Source: an uncultured Bacilli bacterium (GTDB taxonomy: Bacteria > Bacillota_I > Bacilli_A > RF39 > UBA660). From it: 37,796 bases of DNA. The translations under genes were made by a program, and so were the position numbers. This document shows positions 15,617 to 24,666 of this stretch, in pieces. The notes under the pieces are model-generated. The model saw only the letters and a list, made by a program, of their open reading frames with translations. It had not been told where the DNA came from and made no database searches. Every line of letters starts with the position of its first letter. The stretch's first letter is position 1. The DNA lies in assembly GCA_934177545.1 (NCBI GenBank), contig CAKPPI010000006.1, positions 1 through 37,796 on the forward strand. Reading direction: 5' to 3'.

Positions 15617-17748
15617 TGATTAGACTTAATAGTAAAGGATTTACTGCTATAGAATTACTAGTTACCTTTTTGATTTTATCCTTTGTAGTAGTGGGAATGT
15701 TTGATGTTTTATTAAATTATAAAGACAAAGAACAACTTGAATCAATCAGAAGTAGTGTTGCAGATTATGAAAATAAAATGACAAAAATTATTCAAGATGA
15801 TTTAACCAAAGGACATTTAGTAAGAGTTAAACAACAAACAACTGCTTCTACTAATGAATTGAGTGCAAGTTTTGACATGAATAACACAGTAACTAATAAA
15901 AAGTATAGTACTAATTTAACAATAAATTTAGATAATGGTGATATAAGTTATGGTAAAAGTGGAGAAGAAATTACTTATTCTATCCCTAAGATTAATGGTT
16001 TAACTATTAATAAGAAGGAAACTTCCATTAATATATTAGGAGACGACAATAAATTTGTTAAGATTAGCATGGGCTTTTCTCATCCTGAATTTGAAGATGA
16101 TGAATTACTGTTTTCTATAACCGCACCAATTAATTATCCGCTTAATTTAAGTAATGGTAGTATTTTAACTGGAGAAGTAACTCTTAATGGTTCTGATAGC
16201 TTTGAAGTTATTAACCAGGCTACATACAATTATACAGTTGCAAGTAATGATGACTATGTTAAAGTTAGAATTAAAAACACCTCAGATACTACTTTATATT
16301 ACTATTTTTACTATTATACTGATGGTATTGATACAACAGATTCTAGTGTTTCAATTGGTTATCTAACTAGTAGTTCTTTATCAATTCCCTTTTCAAGTGG
16401 ATTATTAATTACTCCTAATTCTAGTTATAGAGAATTTTGTATAAACTTTTCCGGTTTAAAAGATAAAAATATAAAACTTGGTGTAACTATTTCTACAACT
16501 CCTACTTTTTCATTAAAACAAGGTAAAAGATATTTTAATTTAATAAATAAACTATCTAAAATAATTAAGTTTAAACAAATAAATAGTAACAATATTAATG
16601 ATGATGACCCAAACGTAACATTTATCGCTGGAAATGTTATAAATAATTATGTTTGGTATAGTGGTCATCTTTGGAGAGCTGTATCAATTGATAAAAATAC
16701 TGGAGCAGTAAAACTTATAACTGATCAACCAGAAACATTTATATCGTATGGAAGTCTTGATTCAAACGGTGTTCCGGATACAACTTCTAATGTTTCTAGA
16801 TGGTTAAAAAAGTTTAATAGAGGATTAAGAAAACCAACTAATTACGTTTTATCTACTTCGTATAATTATAGTTCCTATAGTGGCAGTGGAGAGTTAGCTA
16901 GTACTAGTCTTGTTACCAGTGAAGTTGGTTTATTAAATGCTTATGAGTATCTAATGACTTTAAAAAATGGGCAGAGTTATTTAAATATTGATTCATCAAG
17001 ATGGAGAACTCAAACTCCAGTGACTGGTCAAAATGGTATTTTATATACTGTAAATAGTTATAGTCTTGCAACTAGTAGTATTTCCAATACTGATGGTATT
17101 AGACCAGTAATAGTACTAAATGGTAATTTGAAAATAAGCTCGGGGGAAGGAACATCTGGAATGCCATATCTTATATCAGGTGATAATTGTAAGGGTGATA
17201 TTAAAGCACTAGCAAGTGGTGAATATATTAAATTTGCTTCATTATCTAATAAAAGGTTTAGAGTTGTTTCAAAAACAGATACCACAATAAAAGTAGTAGC
17301 AACTGCTGCACTTTATAATTGGGCATATTCTAATACAGATGAACAAAATTCAACATTATATCAGTATTTAAATCAAACTTATTACAATAACTTAGGAACG
17401 TCAGTAAATAAACGTATTTCTGATAGTAATTTTAATGTAACGCCTATTGCGTTACAAGATAGTATATTTGCAACTAGTAAAAGGTTATCAGCTAAAATAG
17501 GATTTTTGCAACTTAGTGATTTACTAAATGGTTACTGTAATAATAATAATAATAATTGTTGTTTGCTAATGACTCCAACAAGCTCGGGAAGTGTATTTGC
17601 AATAAAGGCAAGAAGTGGGGGAATAGTAAAGGTAAGTAGAACTTCTACTAGTTGTACTGTTGCTCCTGCATTTACACTAAAAATCACCTATCTTTCCATG
17701 ACGACAAGTGGTGATGGAACAGCTAGAGCACCATATACATTGCGATAA
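15613..17748 (+). CDS. Large prepilin-like protein with two C-terminal surface modules
   Basis: 711 aa, far longer than a usual pilin. The leader is MMIRLNSKG followed by FTAIE (cleavage after Gly, Glu at +5) and a long hydrophobic helix. Residues ~30-330 are a Thr/Ser/Asn-rich extracellular region. Residues ~335-525 form a module with WYSGHLWRAVSID, VSRWLKKFNRGL, GLLNAYEY, SYLN, GIRPVIVLNG and GEGTSGMPYLIS. A second, diverged module follows (SGEYIKF, IGFLQLSDLL, GDGTARAPYTL). The same two modules, in the same order, end the broken SipW-signal protein at 11592. They resemble the DUF6273-like family often seen at the C-termini of surface proteins of gut Firmicutes; that resemblance is from memory. 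The GGAGG RBS is inside the preceding gene. Its 3' end overlaps the convergent ylbJ gene by 26 bp. Confidence 0.82.
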   Translation: MMIRLNSKGFTAIELLVTFLILSFVVVGMFDVLLNYKDKEQLESIRSSVADYENKMTKIIQDDLTKGHLVRVKQQTTASTNELSASFDMNNTVTNKKYSTNLTINLDNGDISYGKSGEEITYSIPKINGLTINKKETSINILGDDNKFVKISMGFSHPEFEDDELLFSITAPINYPLNLSNGSILTGEVTLNGSDSFEVINQATYNYTVASNDDYVKVRIKNTSDTTLYYYFYYYTDGIDTTDSSVSIGYLTSSSLSIPFSSGLLITPNSSYREFCINFSGLKDKNIKLGVTISTTPTFSLKQGKRYFNLINKLSKIIKFKQINSNNINDDDPNVTFIAGNVINNYVWYSGHLWRAVSIDKNTGAVKLITDQPETFISYGSLDSNGVPDTTSNVSRWLKKFNRGLRKPTNYVLSTSYNYSSYSGSGELASTSLVTSEVGLLNAYEYLMTLKNGQSYLNIDSSRWRTQTPVTGQNGILYTVNSYSLATSSISNTDGIRPVIVLNGNLKISSGEGTSGMPYLISGDNCKGDIKALASGEYIKFASLSNKRFRVVSKTDTTIKVVATAALYNWAYSNTDEQNSTLYQYLNQTYYNNLGTSVNKRISDSNFNVTPIALQDSIFATSKRLSAKIGFLQLSDLLNGYCNNNNNNCCLLMTPTSSGSVFAIKARSGGIVKVSRTSTSCTVAPAFTLKITYLSMTTSGDGTARAPYTLR

Positions 17749-18649
17749 ATAAAATTACGGCGATAATAGTTTCTAAAATACGTCCTATAAGGAAATTGAT
17801 ATAAGAAAGGTCAGTGCTTTTAATGGCATTTATTACTTGCAAATGAACTGATAAACTTCCAAAAGTTATAAATACTAACATGAGTAAAGCTTTAAGTTCT
17901 ATAGATATAGAAAGATTAGGTACTAAGCTTATTCCGCTAGTAAGGTCCATAATCCCTGTAAATATAGTTTTAAAGAGTACTGATTCATTAGTAAATAATA
18001 GAAAACAATTAGTAAAAAATTGAAAGATAGTAATAGAACCTAACATAAAGATTAAAACTTCCATTGCTTCGTTAATGGCATCAGGTAAGATAGATATTAA
18101 ACTAGGAGTAGTAAAAACTACTTCTTTTTCTTTAGAGATAGTAATTTCTTTTGGCCTTACTAATATTCCAAGGATTATATTAGCTAGTAATTGACAAATC
18201 AGTATTTTGTAAGCTAGCTTTTTACTGCTTAGTAAGATACCACAAGTTCCTAAGACAAATAAAGGATTAGCAAAGTGGGTAAATAGTAGTAATTGGTTAC
18301 CTTCTTCTTTAGTTATATAGTTATTATTATAGTCTTTTACTATATATTTAGCACCAGATGGGAAACCGGAAATTATACTCATAAGCAGGATAAAGGTTGT
18401 ATTTTCACTTAAATGAAATACTTTACTAGTAATATTTTTAAAGTACTTATTAAGTATTAAGGGATAACCCATATTTATAAATAAAAAAGATAAAACAAAG
18501 AAAGGAAAGATAGAAGGAAATAACTTTTCTCTAAAGATTAAAAGAGCATTAATAGATGAATTGATCATAACTTTAGGAAAACAAAATATTCCAAGATAGG
18601 AGAATATAATGATAGTAAGTCCTAATAAATAATAATATTTTCTTTTCAT
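17723..18649 (-). CDS. ylbJ: YlbJ/SpoVV-like integral membrane protein
   Basis: 308 aa with about eight hydrophobic helices. LFPSIFPFFVLSFLF and the SGFPSGAKYI motif fit the YlbJ family, which carries nucleoside-recognition (Gate) domains. In Bacillus, YlbJ (SpoVV) is needed for dipicolinate uptake into the forespore. The GAGG RBS is upstream of the ATG. In Bacillus ylbJ is near ylbL; here a YlbL-like protease gene is directly upstream and divergent, so the pairing is kept. Presence does not prove that this organism sporulates. Confidence 0.82.
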   Translation of the reverse strand: MKRKYYYLLGLTIIIFSYLGIFCFPKVMINSSINALLIFREKLFPSIFPFFVLSFLFINMGYPLILNKYFKNITSKVFHLSENTTFILLMSIISGFPSGAKYIVKDYNNNYITKEEGNQLLLFTHFANPLFVLGTCGILLSSKKLAYKILICQLLANIILGILVRPKEITISKEKEVVFTTPSLISILPDAINEAMEVLIFMLGSITIFQFFTNCFLLFTNESVLFKTIFTGIMDLTSGISLVPNLSISIELKALLMLVFITFGSLSVHLQVINAIKSTDLSYINFLIGRILETIIAVILFIAMYMVL

Positions 18650-18694
18650 AATTTTTAATCCTCTGCTATAATGTATTATAAGGGTGTTGATAAA

Positions 18695-19708
18695 ATGGCT
18701 AATAAATTGTATGAAAAAATAAAAGAATTTATGAAGGAAAACGGAAAGAGTATTCTTGTCTTTTTGGGATTATATTTAGTCTTATCTTTTCCTCTTCCAT
18801 ATTACGTTTATGCTGGTGGAGGTACAATTGATATTAGTAAAAGAATAAATATTAAATCTAGTAATAAAAAAGAGTATAAGATGTATCTTGCATATGTTAA
18901 AGAGCTAAAAGGAAATACGGCTACTTATCTTTTATCTAAAGTGTTTAGAGATTGGGAGTTAGAAAAGGAAGAAGATGTGAAACTCAATGATGATGAGACA
19001 GTAGAAGATGTAAGTATTAGAAATCATTTATCTTTAAAGAATGCTAATCAAACGGCTATTTTACTAGCTTATCAAAAAGCAGGTAAAAAGGTAAATATAA
19101 GGGCTACTCATCCTTATGTCGCTTATATTGAAAAAAAAGAAAGTGATGGAGTAAAAATAGGCGATGAAATAGTAAAAGTAGAGGATAATGAGTATAAGGA
19201 TATTAATACTTTAAAAAGTCTTATAGAAGAAAAAAAAGTTGGAGATAGAATTAAATTAGTAGTAAAAAGAAGTGGTAAAGAAAAAGAAGTATATGCTACT
19301 ATTAAGAATTATCAGGGAAGAAAAATAGCAGGTATTAGTATTACTAATATCTATGACTATGAAACAGATCCTAAGATAGAACTTAAATTCAAGCAAAGTG
19401 AAAGTGGTCCGTCTGGTGGTTTAATGTTAACTCTTGCTATTTATACTAGTTTAATAAATAAGGATATTACTAATGGTAAAAAAGTGGTTGGAACTGGTAC
19501 TATTAATGAAGACGGTAGTGTTGGCAGTATTGGTGGTGTTAAGTATAAACTTAATGGAGCAGTAAAACAAAAAGCAGATATATTCTTAGTACCTGCTGGT
19601 GAAAACTATGAAGAAGCAATTAAAGAAGCTAAGAAAAAGAACTATTCTATTAAGATAGAAGCTGTTTCTACCTTTGATGAAGCATTAAAAAAACTTAAAA
19701 AAATTTAA
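18695..19708 (+). CDS. YlbL/SepM-like PDZ-domain Lon-type serine protease
   Basis: 337 aa. A basic N-terminus and one signal-anchor helix (ILVFLGLYLVLSFPLPYYVY) are followed by a PDZ domain (~125-210, IKIGDEIVKVEDN-type carboxylate loop) and a Lon-like proteolytic domain. The catalytic dyad is Ser240 in SGPSGGLM and Lys283 in GGVKYKL. It should act outside the membrane or at its outer face, as in SepM, which trims competence pheromone in streptococci, and YlbL of Bacillus. The open frame begins at 18671, but ATG 18695 is preferred, as AAGGGTG is 8 nt before it. Confidence 0.88.
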   Translation: MANKLYEKIKEFMKENGKSILVFLGLYLVLSFPLPYYVYAGGGTIDISKRINIKSSNKKEYKMYLAYVKELKGNTATYLLSKVFRDWELEKEEDVKLNDDETVEDVSIRNHLSLKNANQTAILLAYQKAGKKVNIRATHPYVAYIEKKESDGVKIGDEIVKVEDNEYKDINTLKSLIEEKKVGDRIKLVVKRSGKEKEVYATIKNYQGRKIAGISITNIYDYETDPKIELKFKQSESGPSGGLMLTLAIYTSLINKDITNGKKVVGTGTINEDGSVGSIGGVKYKLNGAVKQKADIFLVPAGENYEEAIKEAKKKNYSIKIEAVSTFDEALKKLKKI

Positions 19709-19723
19709 ATTATAGAAATTTGG

Positions 19724-19779
19724 GGCAATTTTGCTAAATTCACTAGTAAAGGTATGGTGAATTTGTGAAATTGCCTTTT
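19724..19779 (+). terminator. Long two-part terminator hairpin after the ylbL-like gene
   Basis: The outer stem GGCAATTT (19724-19731) with AAATTGCC (19768-19775) and the inner stem AAATTCAC (19736-19743) with GTGAATTT (19757-19764), followed by TTTT. Downstream to 19883 there is a CCCTA/TAGGG hairpin (about 19794-19809) and an AT-rich palindrome TTGCAAA/TTTGCAA (19816-19837), of unknown role. Confidence 0.8.
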
Positions 19780-19883
19780 GAATTTGTTATTTTCCCTATA
19801 AAAGTAGGGTTCAATTTGCAAAATTTTAAATTTGCAATTAGATTTTTATTGTGATAGATTAGGTGGCGAAAGGAGGAAAATTT

Positions 19884-20819
19884 ATGCTTGATGATATAAC
19901 AAAACTAGAAAAACTCAGAGATAATTTAGTAGCGAACGGTAAAGTTATTCCTGCTAACTTTGATCCGGTTTTTAGAATTGTCATGTTAGATTGTCCTAAT
20001 TATCTAGCTTTTCTAGTTAGCATTTTCACAGGTATTCCTAAAGAAAGAATAAAAGGAAGGATAAGAGTTCAAAATAGTGAACATAAGCTTAGTAATGCAA
20101 AAGAAAGAAAAAAGATATCTGACCTCATTATCAAAGTTGATAAGTCTTTGATAAATTTTGAAATGAATAGTGAATACTTTGATGGATTACTAATTAGAAA
20201 TCAAGCTTATCTTGGTAAAATTGAAGGTGAAAGTTTAAATGCTAGTGAAGATTATAGTAATATGCAACGATTTCTACAAGTAAACTTTAACGACTTTATC
20301 CATTTTAAAAGTGATAGTCCTATACTTGAATTTGTCTATACTGATATAGTTAATGGAGAAATTGAAACGGAAAATCTTAAAAAATACCATATCAGTCTTC
20401 CCAAGTTAGAAAAGAAATACTATAATGGTGATAAGTTAAGTAAACTTGAAAAAGCCTTACTTATTTTAAAACTTGATAAGATAAAAGACTTAGGAGATGA
20501 TGATTTAATGGAAGCAACTAAAAGAATTAAAGAAGCTACTTTTGATATTAATACTATTGGGTTATATGATGCTGAGGAAAGAAGAAGACAAGAAGATGCG
20601 ATGTATTTGGCATATCGCGAGAAGATAGCTACTAGGCGAGGTTATCATAATGGTAGAAAAGCTGGCGTAGAACATGGTTATAGTCAAGGAATTAGTCAAG
20701 GAATTGAGCAGGAAAGAAATACTATAATTAATGCTATGTTAAGCAAAGGTCTATCCTATGATACGATTGCTGAAATAACCGGTATTTCTAATCAAGACAT
20801 AAAAAGAATGAGAAGATGA
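19884..20819 (+). CDS. PD-(D/E)XK nuclease-family transposase / Rpn-like protein
   Basis: 311 aa. The N-terminal part (FDPVFRIVMLDCPNYLAFLVSIFTG, then SDLIIKVDKSLINFEMNSE) fits the PDDEXK_2/Rpn family of recombination-promoting nucleases; the expected acidic residues lie in SDLIIKVD and NFEMN. The C-terminal part has a Gly-repeated tail (GYHNGRKAGVEHGYSQG) and a helix-turn-helix-like end (GLSYDTIAEITGISNQDI), both common in this family. The start at 19884 is chosen because AAAGGAGG precedes it; the ORF can be extended 7 codons upstream. These proteins are often encoded in many copies per gut genome. No terminal repeats are visible here, so it is not an IS by itself. Confidence 0.8.
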   Translation: MLDDITKLEKLRDNLVANGKVIPANFDPVFRIVMLDCPNYLAFLVSIFTGIPKERIKGRIRVQNSEHKLSNAKERKKISDLIIKVDKSLINFEMNSEYFDGLLIRNQAYLGKIEGESLNASEDYSNMQRFLQVNFNDFIHFKSDSPILEFVYTDIVNGEIETENLKKYHISLPKLEKKYYNGDKLSKLEKALLILKLDKIKDLGDDDLMEATKRIKEATFDINTIGLYDAEERRRQEDAMYLAYREKIATRRGYHNGRKAGVEHGYSQGISQGIEQERNTIINAMLSKGLSYDTIAEITGISNQDIKRMRR

Positions 20820-20835
20820 TTTTTCTCATTCTTTT
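20802..20835. terminator. Bidirectional terminator between Rpn-like gene and spoVD
   Basis: A perfect 13-bp stem: AAAAGAATGAGAA (20802-20814) with TTCTCATTCTTTT (20823-20835). It overlaps the stop codons of both convergent genes. Confidence 0.85.
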
Positions 20836-22741
20836 AGTTTCCTAGGAGTAGAGTAATTGTGCCACCGTCTTCAAGTCGCTCGCCTGCTTTTGGCGATTGA
20901 CTAATCACCTTATCTCCCGTTTTACTATATTCGACTTTAAAATGTTCTAATAATTCTTTAGCTTCCTTTTTATTTTTACCAATGACATTTGGTACTTCAT
21001 AATAAACTTTATCATCCCATTGCCAGTCTTTTTCAACACCACCTTTTTGTTTCTTTATATCTAAAGCATCTATTATATCTAGAAGAATTCTTCTTGCAAT
21101 TGGCGTTGTGGTATAACTTGATAAAAGGGCCGTGTTTTTTGGGTTGTCAATAGCAATATATAAGACAGCTTCAGGATCATTACTAGGGACAATACCTACA
21201 AAGGACATAATATAATTATTAACAAGGTATGCTCCATCTTTTACTTTTTGGGCAGTACCAGTCTTACCTCCAATTCGGTATCCATCAATATAAGCTGCTT
21301 TTCCACCGCCTAAAGCTACAACTGTTTCTAATGCATAACGCATAGTTTTAGATGTTTCTTTACTAATTGTTTTTCTAACGACAGTTTTTTTATTCTGATA
21401 CATAACATTACCGGTCTCTGGTTCTAAGACGCTAGCTAGAACATAAGGCTTTAGTAAATTACCACCATTTAAGACAGCAGAGATAGCGGTTATTTGTTGA
21501 ATAGGAGTTACACTTATTCCTTGACCAAAAGCGGTAGTAGCAAGTTCTACATTACCAACTCTTGATAGAGGAAATATTATTCCCTTTCCTTCACCGTTAA
21601 GATCAATTCCTGTCTTTTGTCCAAATCCAAATAAATCTAAATAAGAAAATAACTTTTCTTTTCCAAGACGTTCTCCCATTAAAACAAATCCGGGGTTACA
21701 AGAATTTTGTAATACCTGTAAGAAAGTTTGATCGCCATGACCACCGGCTTTCCAGCATCTAATTCTTGCACCATCTACGGTAACTCCACCAGAGTCAAAA
21801 AAGTGTTCATTATAAATATCAATAACTTTCTCTTCAATACTAGCGGCTGTCGTAATTATTTTTTGGGTAGATCCTGGTTCATAGCTAGCCCAGATAGGTA
21901 AGTTTCTACTTAATACCTCACTACTATAATTCTTATAATTATTAGGATCAAAAGTAGGTCTTGAACTCATAGCTAGTACTTCTCCTGTTTTAGGATTCAT
22001 AACAACAGCAAGAGCCATGTCAGGGTTCATCATATTAACAACATTATCAAGTTCCCGCTCAACTGATTTTTGAATATTTATATCAATCGTTAGTTGTAAA
22101 TTCATACCGTCTTGGGGCTTTACATAAACATCAGAAAGTGTAAGTTTATTTCCTTTAGCATCAGAAAAATATTTAATAGCTCCTGTTTCTCCCGTTAAAT
22201 ATTTATCATACTGTAACTCTAGTCCAGATAATCCTTGATTATCAATACCTACATAGCCAAGAACATGGGCAAGTAGTGTCTTATAAGGATAATATCTTTT
22301 TGCTTCCTTAAGAAGATAAACTCCATCAAACTTTAAGAATTCAATTTTATCAGCTACTTCATAAGAAAGACGTCTTCCAATTGGATGAACACGTTCAATT
22401 GATGTATTCTTAAAGACATGTTTTTTCATCTCATCATAACTAACATTAAGTATTTCCGCTAACTTTTCTGCAACTTCTTTCTTATTCTTAATCTGATTAG
22501 GGACTAAGACAAGAGAAGTAGTAGTAACATTGTCAGCTAAAACAACACCATTTCGATCTAGAATCTTACCTCGCGATGCTTCTATTGGTAAATTCCTACT
22601 CCATAAATCACTAGCAAGACTTGATAACTTCTTGTAATCAAACACTTGAACATAGAATACTTTAAGAATAACCATTAATAAAATAAAGCCAAATAATAAA
22701 AGCATTATTTTTATTCTTTTATTGATATTTTTTATAAACAA
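20834..22741 (-). CDS. spoVD: SpoVD/FtsI-type class B penicillin-binding protein with PASTA domain
   Basis: 635 aa. It is a peptidoglycan transpeptidase anchored by an N-terminal helix (KIMLLLFGFILLMVILKVFY). The dimerisation domain contains RGKILDRNG. The transpeptidase motifs are complete: SxxK as Ser291-T-Q-Lys294, SxN as Ser347-C-Asn349, and KTGT at 493-496. One PASTA domain follows at ~577-635 (VPNVIGKNKKEAKELL), which sets SpoVD/PBP2x-like proteins apart from plain FtsI. The start is a TTG with GAGGTG eight nt upstream. In a single-copy genome it could serve as the cell-division PBP; SpoVD of Bacillus makes spore cortex. Which of the two applies cannot be told from this window. Confidence 0.92.
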   Translation of the reverse strand: MFIKNINKRIKIMLLLFGFILLMVILKVFYVQVFDYKKLSSLASDLWSRNLPIEASRGKILDRNGVVLADNVTTTSLVLVPNQIKNKKEVAEKLAEILNVSYDEMKKHVFKNTSIERVHPIGRRLSYEVADKIEFLKFDGVYLLKEAKRYYPYKTLLAHVLGYVGIDNQGLSGLELQYDKYLTGETGAIKYFSDAKGNKLTLSDVYVKPQDGMNLQLTIDINIQKSVERELDNVVNMMNPDMALAVVMNPKTGEVLAMSSRPTFDPNNYKNYSSEVLSRNLPIWASYEPGSTQKIITTAASIEEKVIDIYNEHFFDSGGVTVDGARIRCWKAGGHGDQTFLQVLQNSCNPGFVLMGERLGKEKLFSYLDLFGFGQKTGIDLNGEGKGIIFPLSRVGNVELATTAFGQGISVTPIQQITAISAVLNGGNLLKPYVLASVLEPETGNVMYQNKKTVVRKTISKETSKTMRYALETVVALGGGKAAYIDGYRIGGKTGTAQKVKDGAYLVNNYIMSFVGIVPSNDPEAVLYIAIDNPKNTALLSSYTTTPIARRILLDIIDALDIKKQKGGVEKDWQWDDKVYYEVPNVIGKNKKEAKELLEHFKVEYSKTGDKVISQSPKAGERLEDGGTITLLLGN

Positions 22742-22871
22742 AGTGGATTCACCTCTATGAATTGTATGTCATAAATAAAAGTCATATTCTGAAAAAAAAT
22801 ACTTAAATCCGTAAATAGCATCTTCAAGGACGTGTTTGGTATTAAAAAAACTTTATTTTTTTTAGAAAATG

Positions 22872-22880
22872 TGTTATAAT
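22872..22880 (+). promoter_or_regulatory. Extended -10 promoter upstream of 22911
   Basis: TGTTATAAT (22872-22880) is an extended -10 with a perfect TATAAT; the -35 is poor. The TSS would be near 22887, followed by the AGAGGGGG ribosome binding site. Confidence 0.6.
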
Positions 22881-22910
22881 ATGTGCATCTTTTAGAAAGA
22901 GGGGGATTTT

Positions 22911-23426
22911 ATGAAAGAACAAAAATATCCAGTAGGATATACAGTAATGCCTATAATAAAAACAAAAAAATTAAGCGAAGAAGAACAAGGTGAACTAATT
23001 GCCTATGTTCCTTCAAAATGTTACATTGTTAGTAGCAAGAAAAAATTTACTAAAACAGGACAAGCTGTTTGTTCGTATGGTGTCGTTTATCCATATATTA
23101 CGGGTAGATCTATAGCTGAAAACTACTATATGGCTAATTATCCTAAATATGATAGTGATGGAGAATGTGTTAATAGTTCAAAAACAAACTTCTTAACTGA
23201 TAGTTATGAAAGTGCTTTGGAAGAAGCTATTATTTGTAATAATGAATTATTGAATTCTACTAATTACTCTAAAGCTACTAACTCACACCATCTTACAACT
23301 AGAGAAAAACATAAACAATTAATTAGACAATATGTAAATGCTGCAACTTGGTTAGAAGGTATAACTAGTGATATGAATGTTGACGTTACTGAAAAGATAA
23401 CAACTAAAGAACGTATCTTAAAGTAA
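22911..23426 (+). CDS. Conserved-looking small cytosolic protein, function unknown
   Basis: 171 aa. No signal peptide or membrane helix. An N-terminal beta-like part (VGYTVMPIIKTKK, IAYVPSKCYIVSSKKKF, GVVYPYI) is followed by a helical part (SYESALEEAIICNNELL, REKHKQLIRQYVNAATWLEGI). I recognise no domain. It has its own extended -10 promoter, a strong AGAGGGGG RBS and its own terminator, so it is a monocistronic, probably well-expressed gene. Confidence 0.65.
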   Translation: MKEQKYPVGYTVMPIIKTKKLSEEEQGELIAYVPSKCYIVSSKKKFTKTGQAVCSYGVVYPYITGRSIAENYYMANYPKYDSDGECVNSSKTNFLTDSYESALEEAIICNNELLNSTNYSKATNSHHLTTREKHKQLIRQYVNAATWLEGITSDMNVDVTEKITTKERILK

Positions 23427-23432
23427 TATTAG

Positions 23433-23464
23433 AGAAATAAACTTTTTCTTGTTTATTTCTTTTC
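23433..23464 (+). terminator. Intrinsic terminator
   Basis: AGAAATAAAC (23433-23442) pairs with GTTTATTTCT (23451-23460), followed by TTTC. It ends the single-gene unit at 22911. Confidence 0.8.
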
Positions 23465-23496
23465 TTATGATAGAATTGATTTTAGAGGTGAGTGCC

Positions 23497-24666
23497 ATGC
23501 AAATAATAATTATCGGATCAGGTGCTAGTGGTTTAGCAGCGGGTATTTCTTTACTAAGATGTGGTGATGATGTAACAATACTTGAAAGAAATAATATAAG
23601 TGGTAAGAAAATATTACTAACTGGAGCGGGAAGGTGTAATTATTTCAATAATGATCAAAATATAGCACACTATCATAGTAGTGATAAAGAAATATTAGAA
23701 AAAATAATAACTAGTGATAATATTAAATTAGTAGAAAACTTTATTACTTCTTTAGGAATAGTACCTAAAGTAAAGGATGGTTATTATTATCCATTTTCAA
23801 ACCAAGCGTATAATATGAAAGAATTACTAGAGCGAACCTATCTAGATTTAGGTGGTAAAATTAGATATAACTGTTTGGTAAAAAAAATAGAAAAAAAGAA
23901 TAACTTATTTATTATAAATGATAGTATAGCTTGTGACAAATTAATATTAGCGACTGGTGGCAAGTCTTATAAAATGACTGGTAGTTATGGTTCTGGCTAT
24001 ACTCTTGCTAAAAAACTTAATCATCATATTGTAAAAGTGTTACCATCACTAACCTCACTTATAACTAGGGAAAAAATAAATCTTAAAGGAGTAAGAGTAG
24101 ATGCAAAAGTAACTCTTTATGAAGATGGAATAAAAGTAAGAGAAGAACTAGGTCAAGTTCAATTTACTGACTATGGATTAAGTGGTATTTGCATCTTTAA
24201 TCTTAGTTATTATGCGGTTAAAGGATTAAATGATGATAAGAGTGAAGTAATAACTATAGATTTAATGCCATTTATGGATAAAGTTAGTTTTAAAAATAGA
24301 AAAGTATATGATTTACTACTTGGTTTTTTACCTAATAAAATGATTGACTACATACTTAAAACTTTAGATATTTCTAAAGATATCTATTATGAAGACTTAA
24401 GAAGTGATAAAAAGAAAGAATTAACTAAACTATTAAAAGAGATGAAATTCAATATCACTTCTTATAAAGAATTTGACTTTTCTCAAGTATGTAGTGGAGG
24501 AGTAAGTCTTCAGGAAATAAATCCATTAACAATGGAATCTAGGCTTGTTAAAAACTTATATATTATAGGGGAGTTATTAGATGTTAATGGAGACTGTGGT
24601 GGTTACAACCTAACATTCGCTTTCTTATCAGGAATATTAACTAGTAGGGGTGTTACTAATGCTTAG
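23497..24666 (+). CDS. HI0933/BaiN-like FAD-dependent oxidoreductase
   Basis: 389 aa. An N-terminal dinucleotide-binding fold, IIIIGSGASGLAAG, is followed by LERNNISGKKILLTGAGRCNY, the family signature for HI0933-like flavoproteins; a later ATGGKSY and a C-terminal GELLDVNGDCGGYNL complete the FAD site. The family includes BaiN, a bile-acid 7-dehydroxylation reductase, but most members have unknown substrates. ATG 23497 is the start because GAGGTGAG lies before it; the open frame upstream to 23449 runs through the terminator. It overlaps the next flavoprotein gene by 8 nt. Confidence 0.88.
   Translation: MQIIIIGSGASGLAAGISLLRCGDDVTILERNNISGKKILLTGAGRCNYFNNDQNIAHYHSSDKEILEKIITSDNIKLVENFITSLGIVPKVKDGYYYPFSNQAYNMKELLERTYLDLGGKIRYNCLVKKIEKKNNLFIINDSIACDKLILATGGKSYKMTGSYGSGYTLAKKLNHHIVKVLPSLTSLITREKINLKGVRVDAKVTLYEDGIKVREELGQVQFTDYGLSGICIFNLSYYAVKGLNDDKSEVITIDLMPFMDKVSFKNRKVYDLLLGFLPNKMIDYILKTLDISKDIYYEDLRSDKKKELTKLLKEMKFNITSYKEFDFSQVCSGGVSLQEINPLTMESRLVKNLYIIGELLDVNGDCGGYNLTFAFLSGILTSRGVTNA

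Noticed and set aside
19816..19837. The TTGCAAA/TTTGCAA palindrome as an operator
   Set aside because: It is a short AT-rich inverted repeat, easy to get by chance in this DNA, with no promoter elements placed around it.
19884..20819. The PD-(D/E)XK transposase-family gene as a complete insertion sequence
   Set aside because: No terminal inverted repeats or target duplications are visible around it; the nearby hairpins are terminators of the flanking genes.
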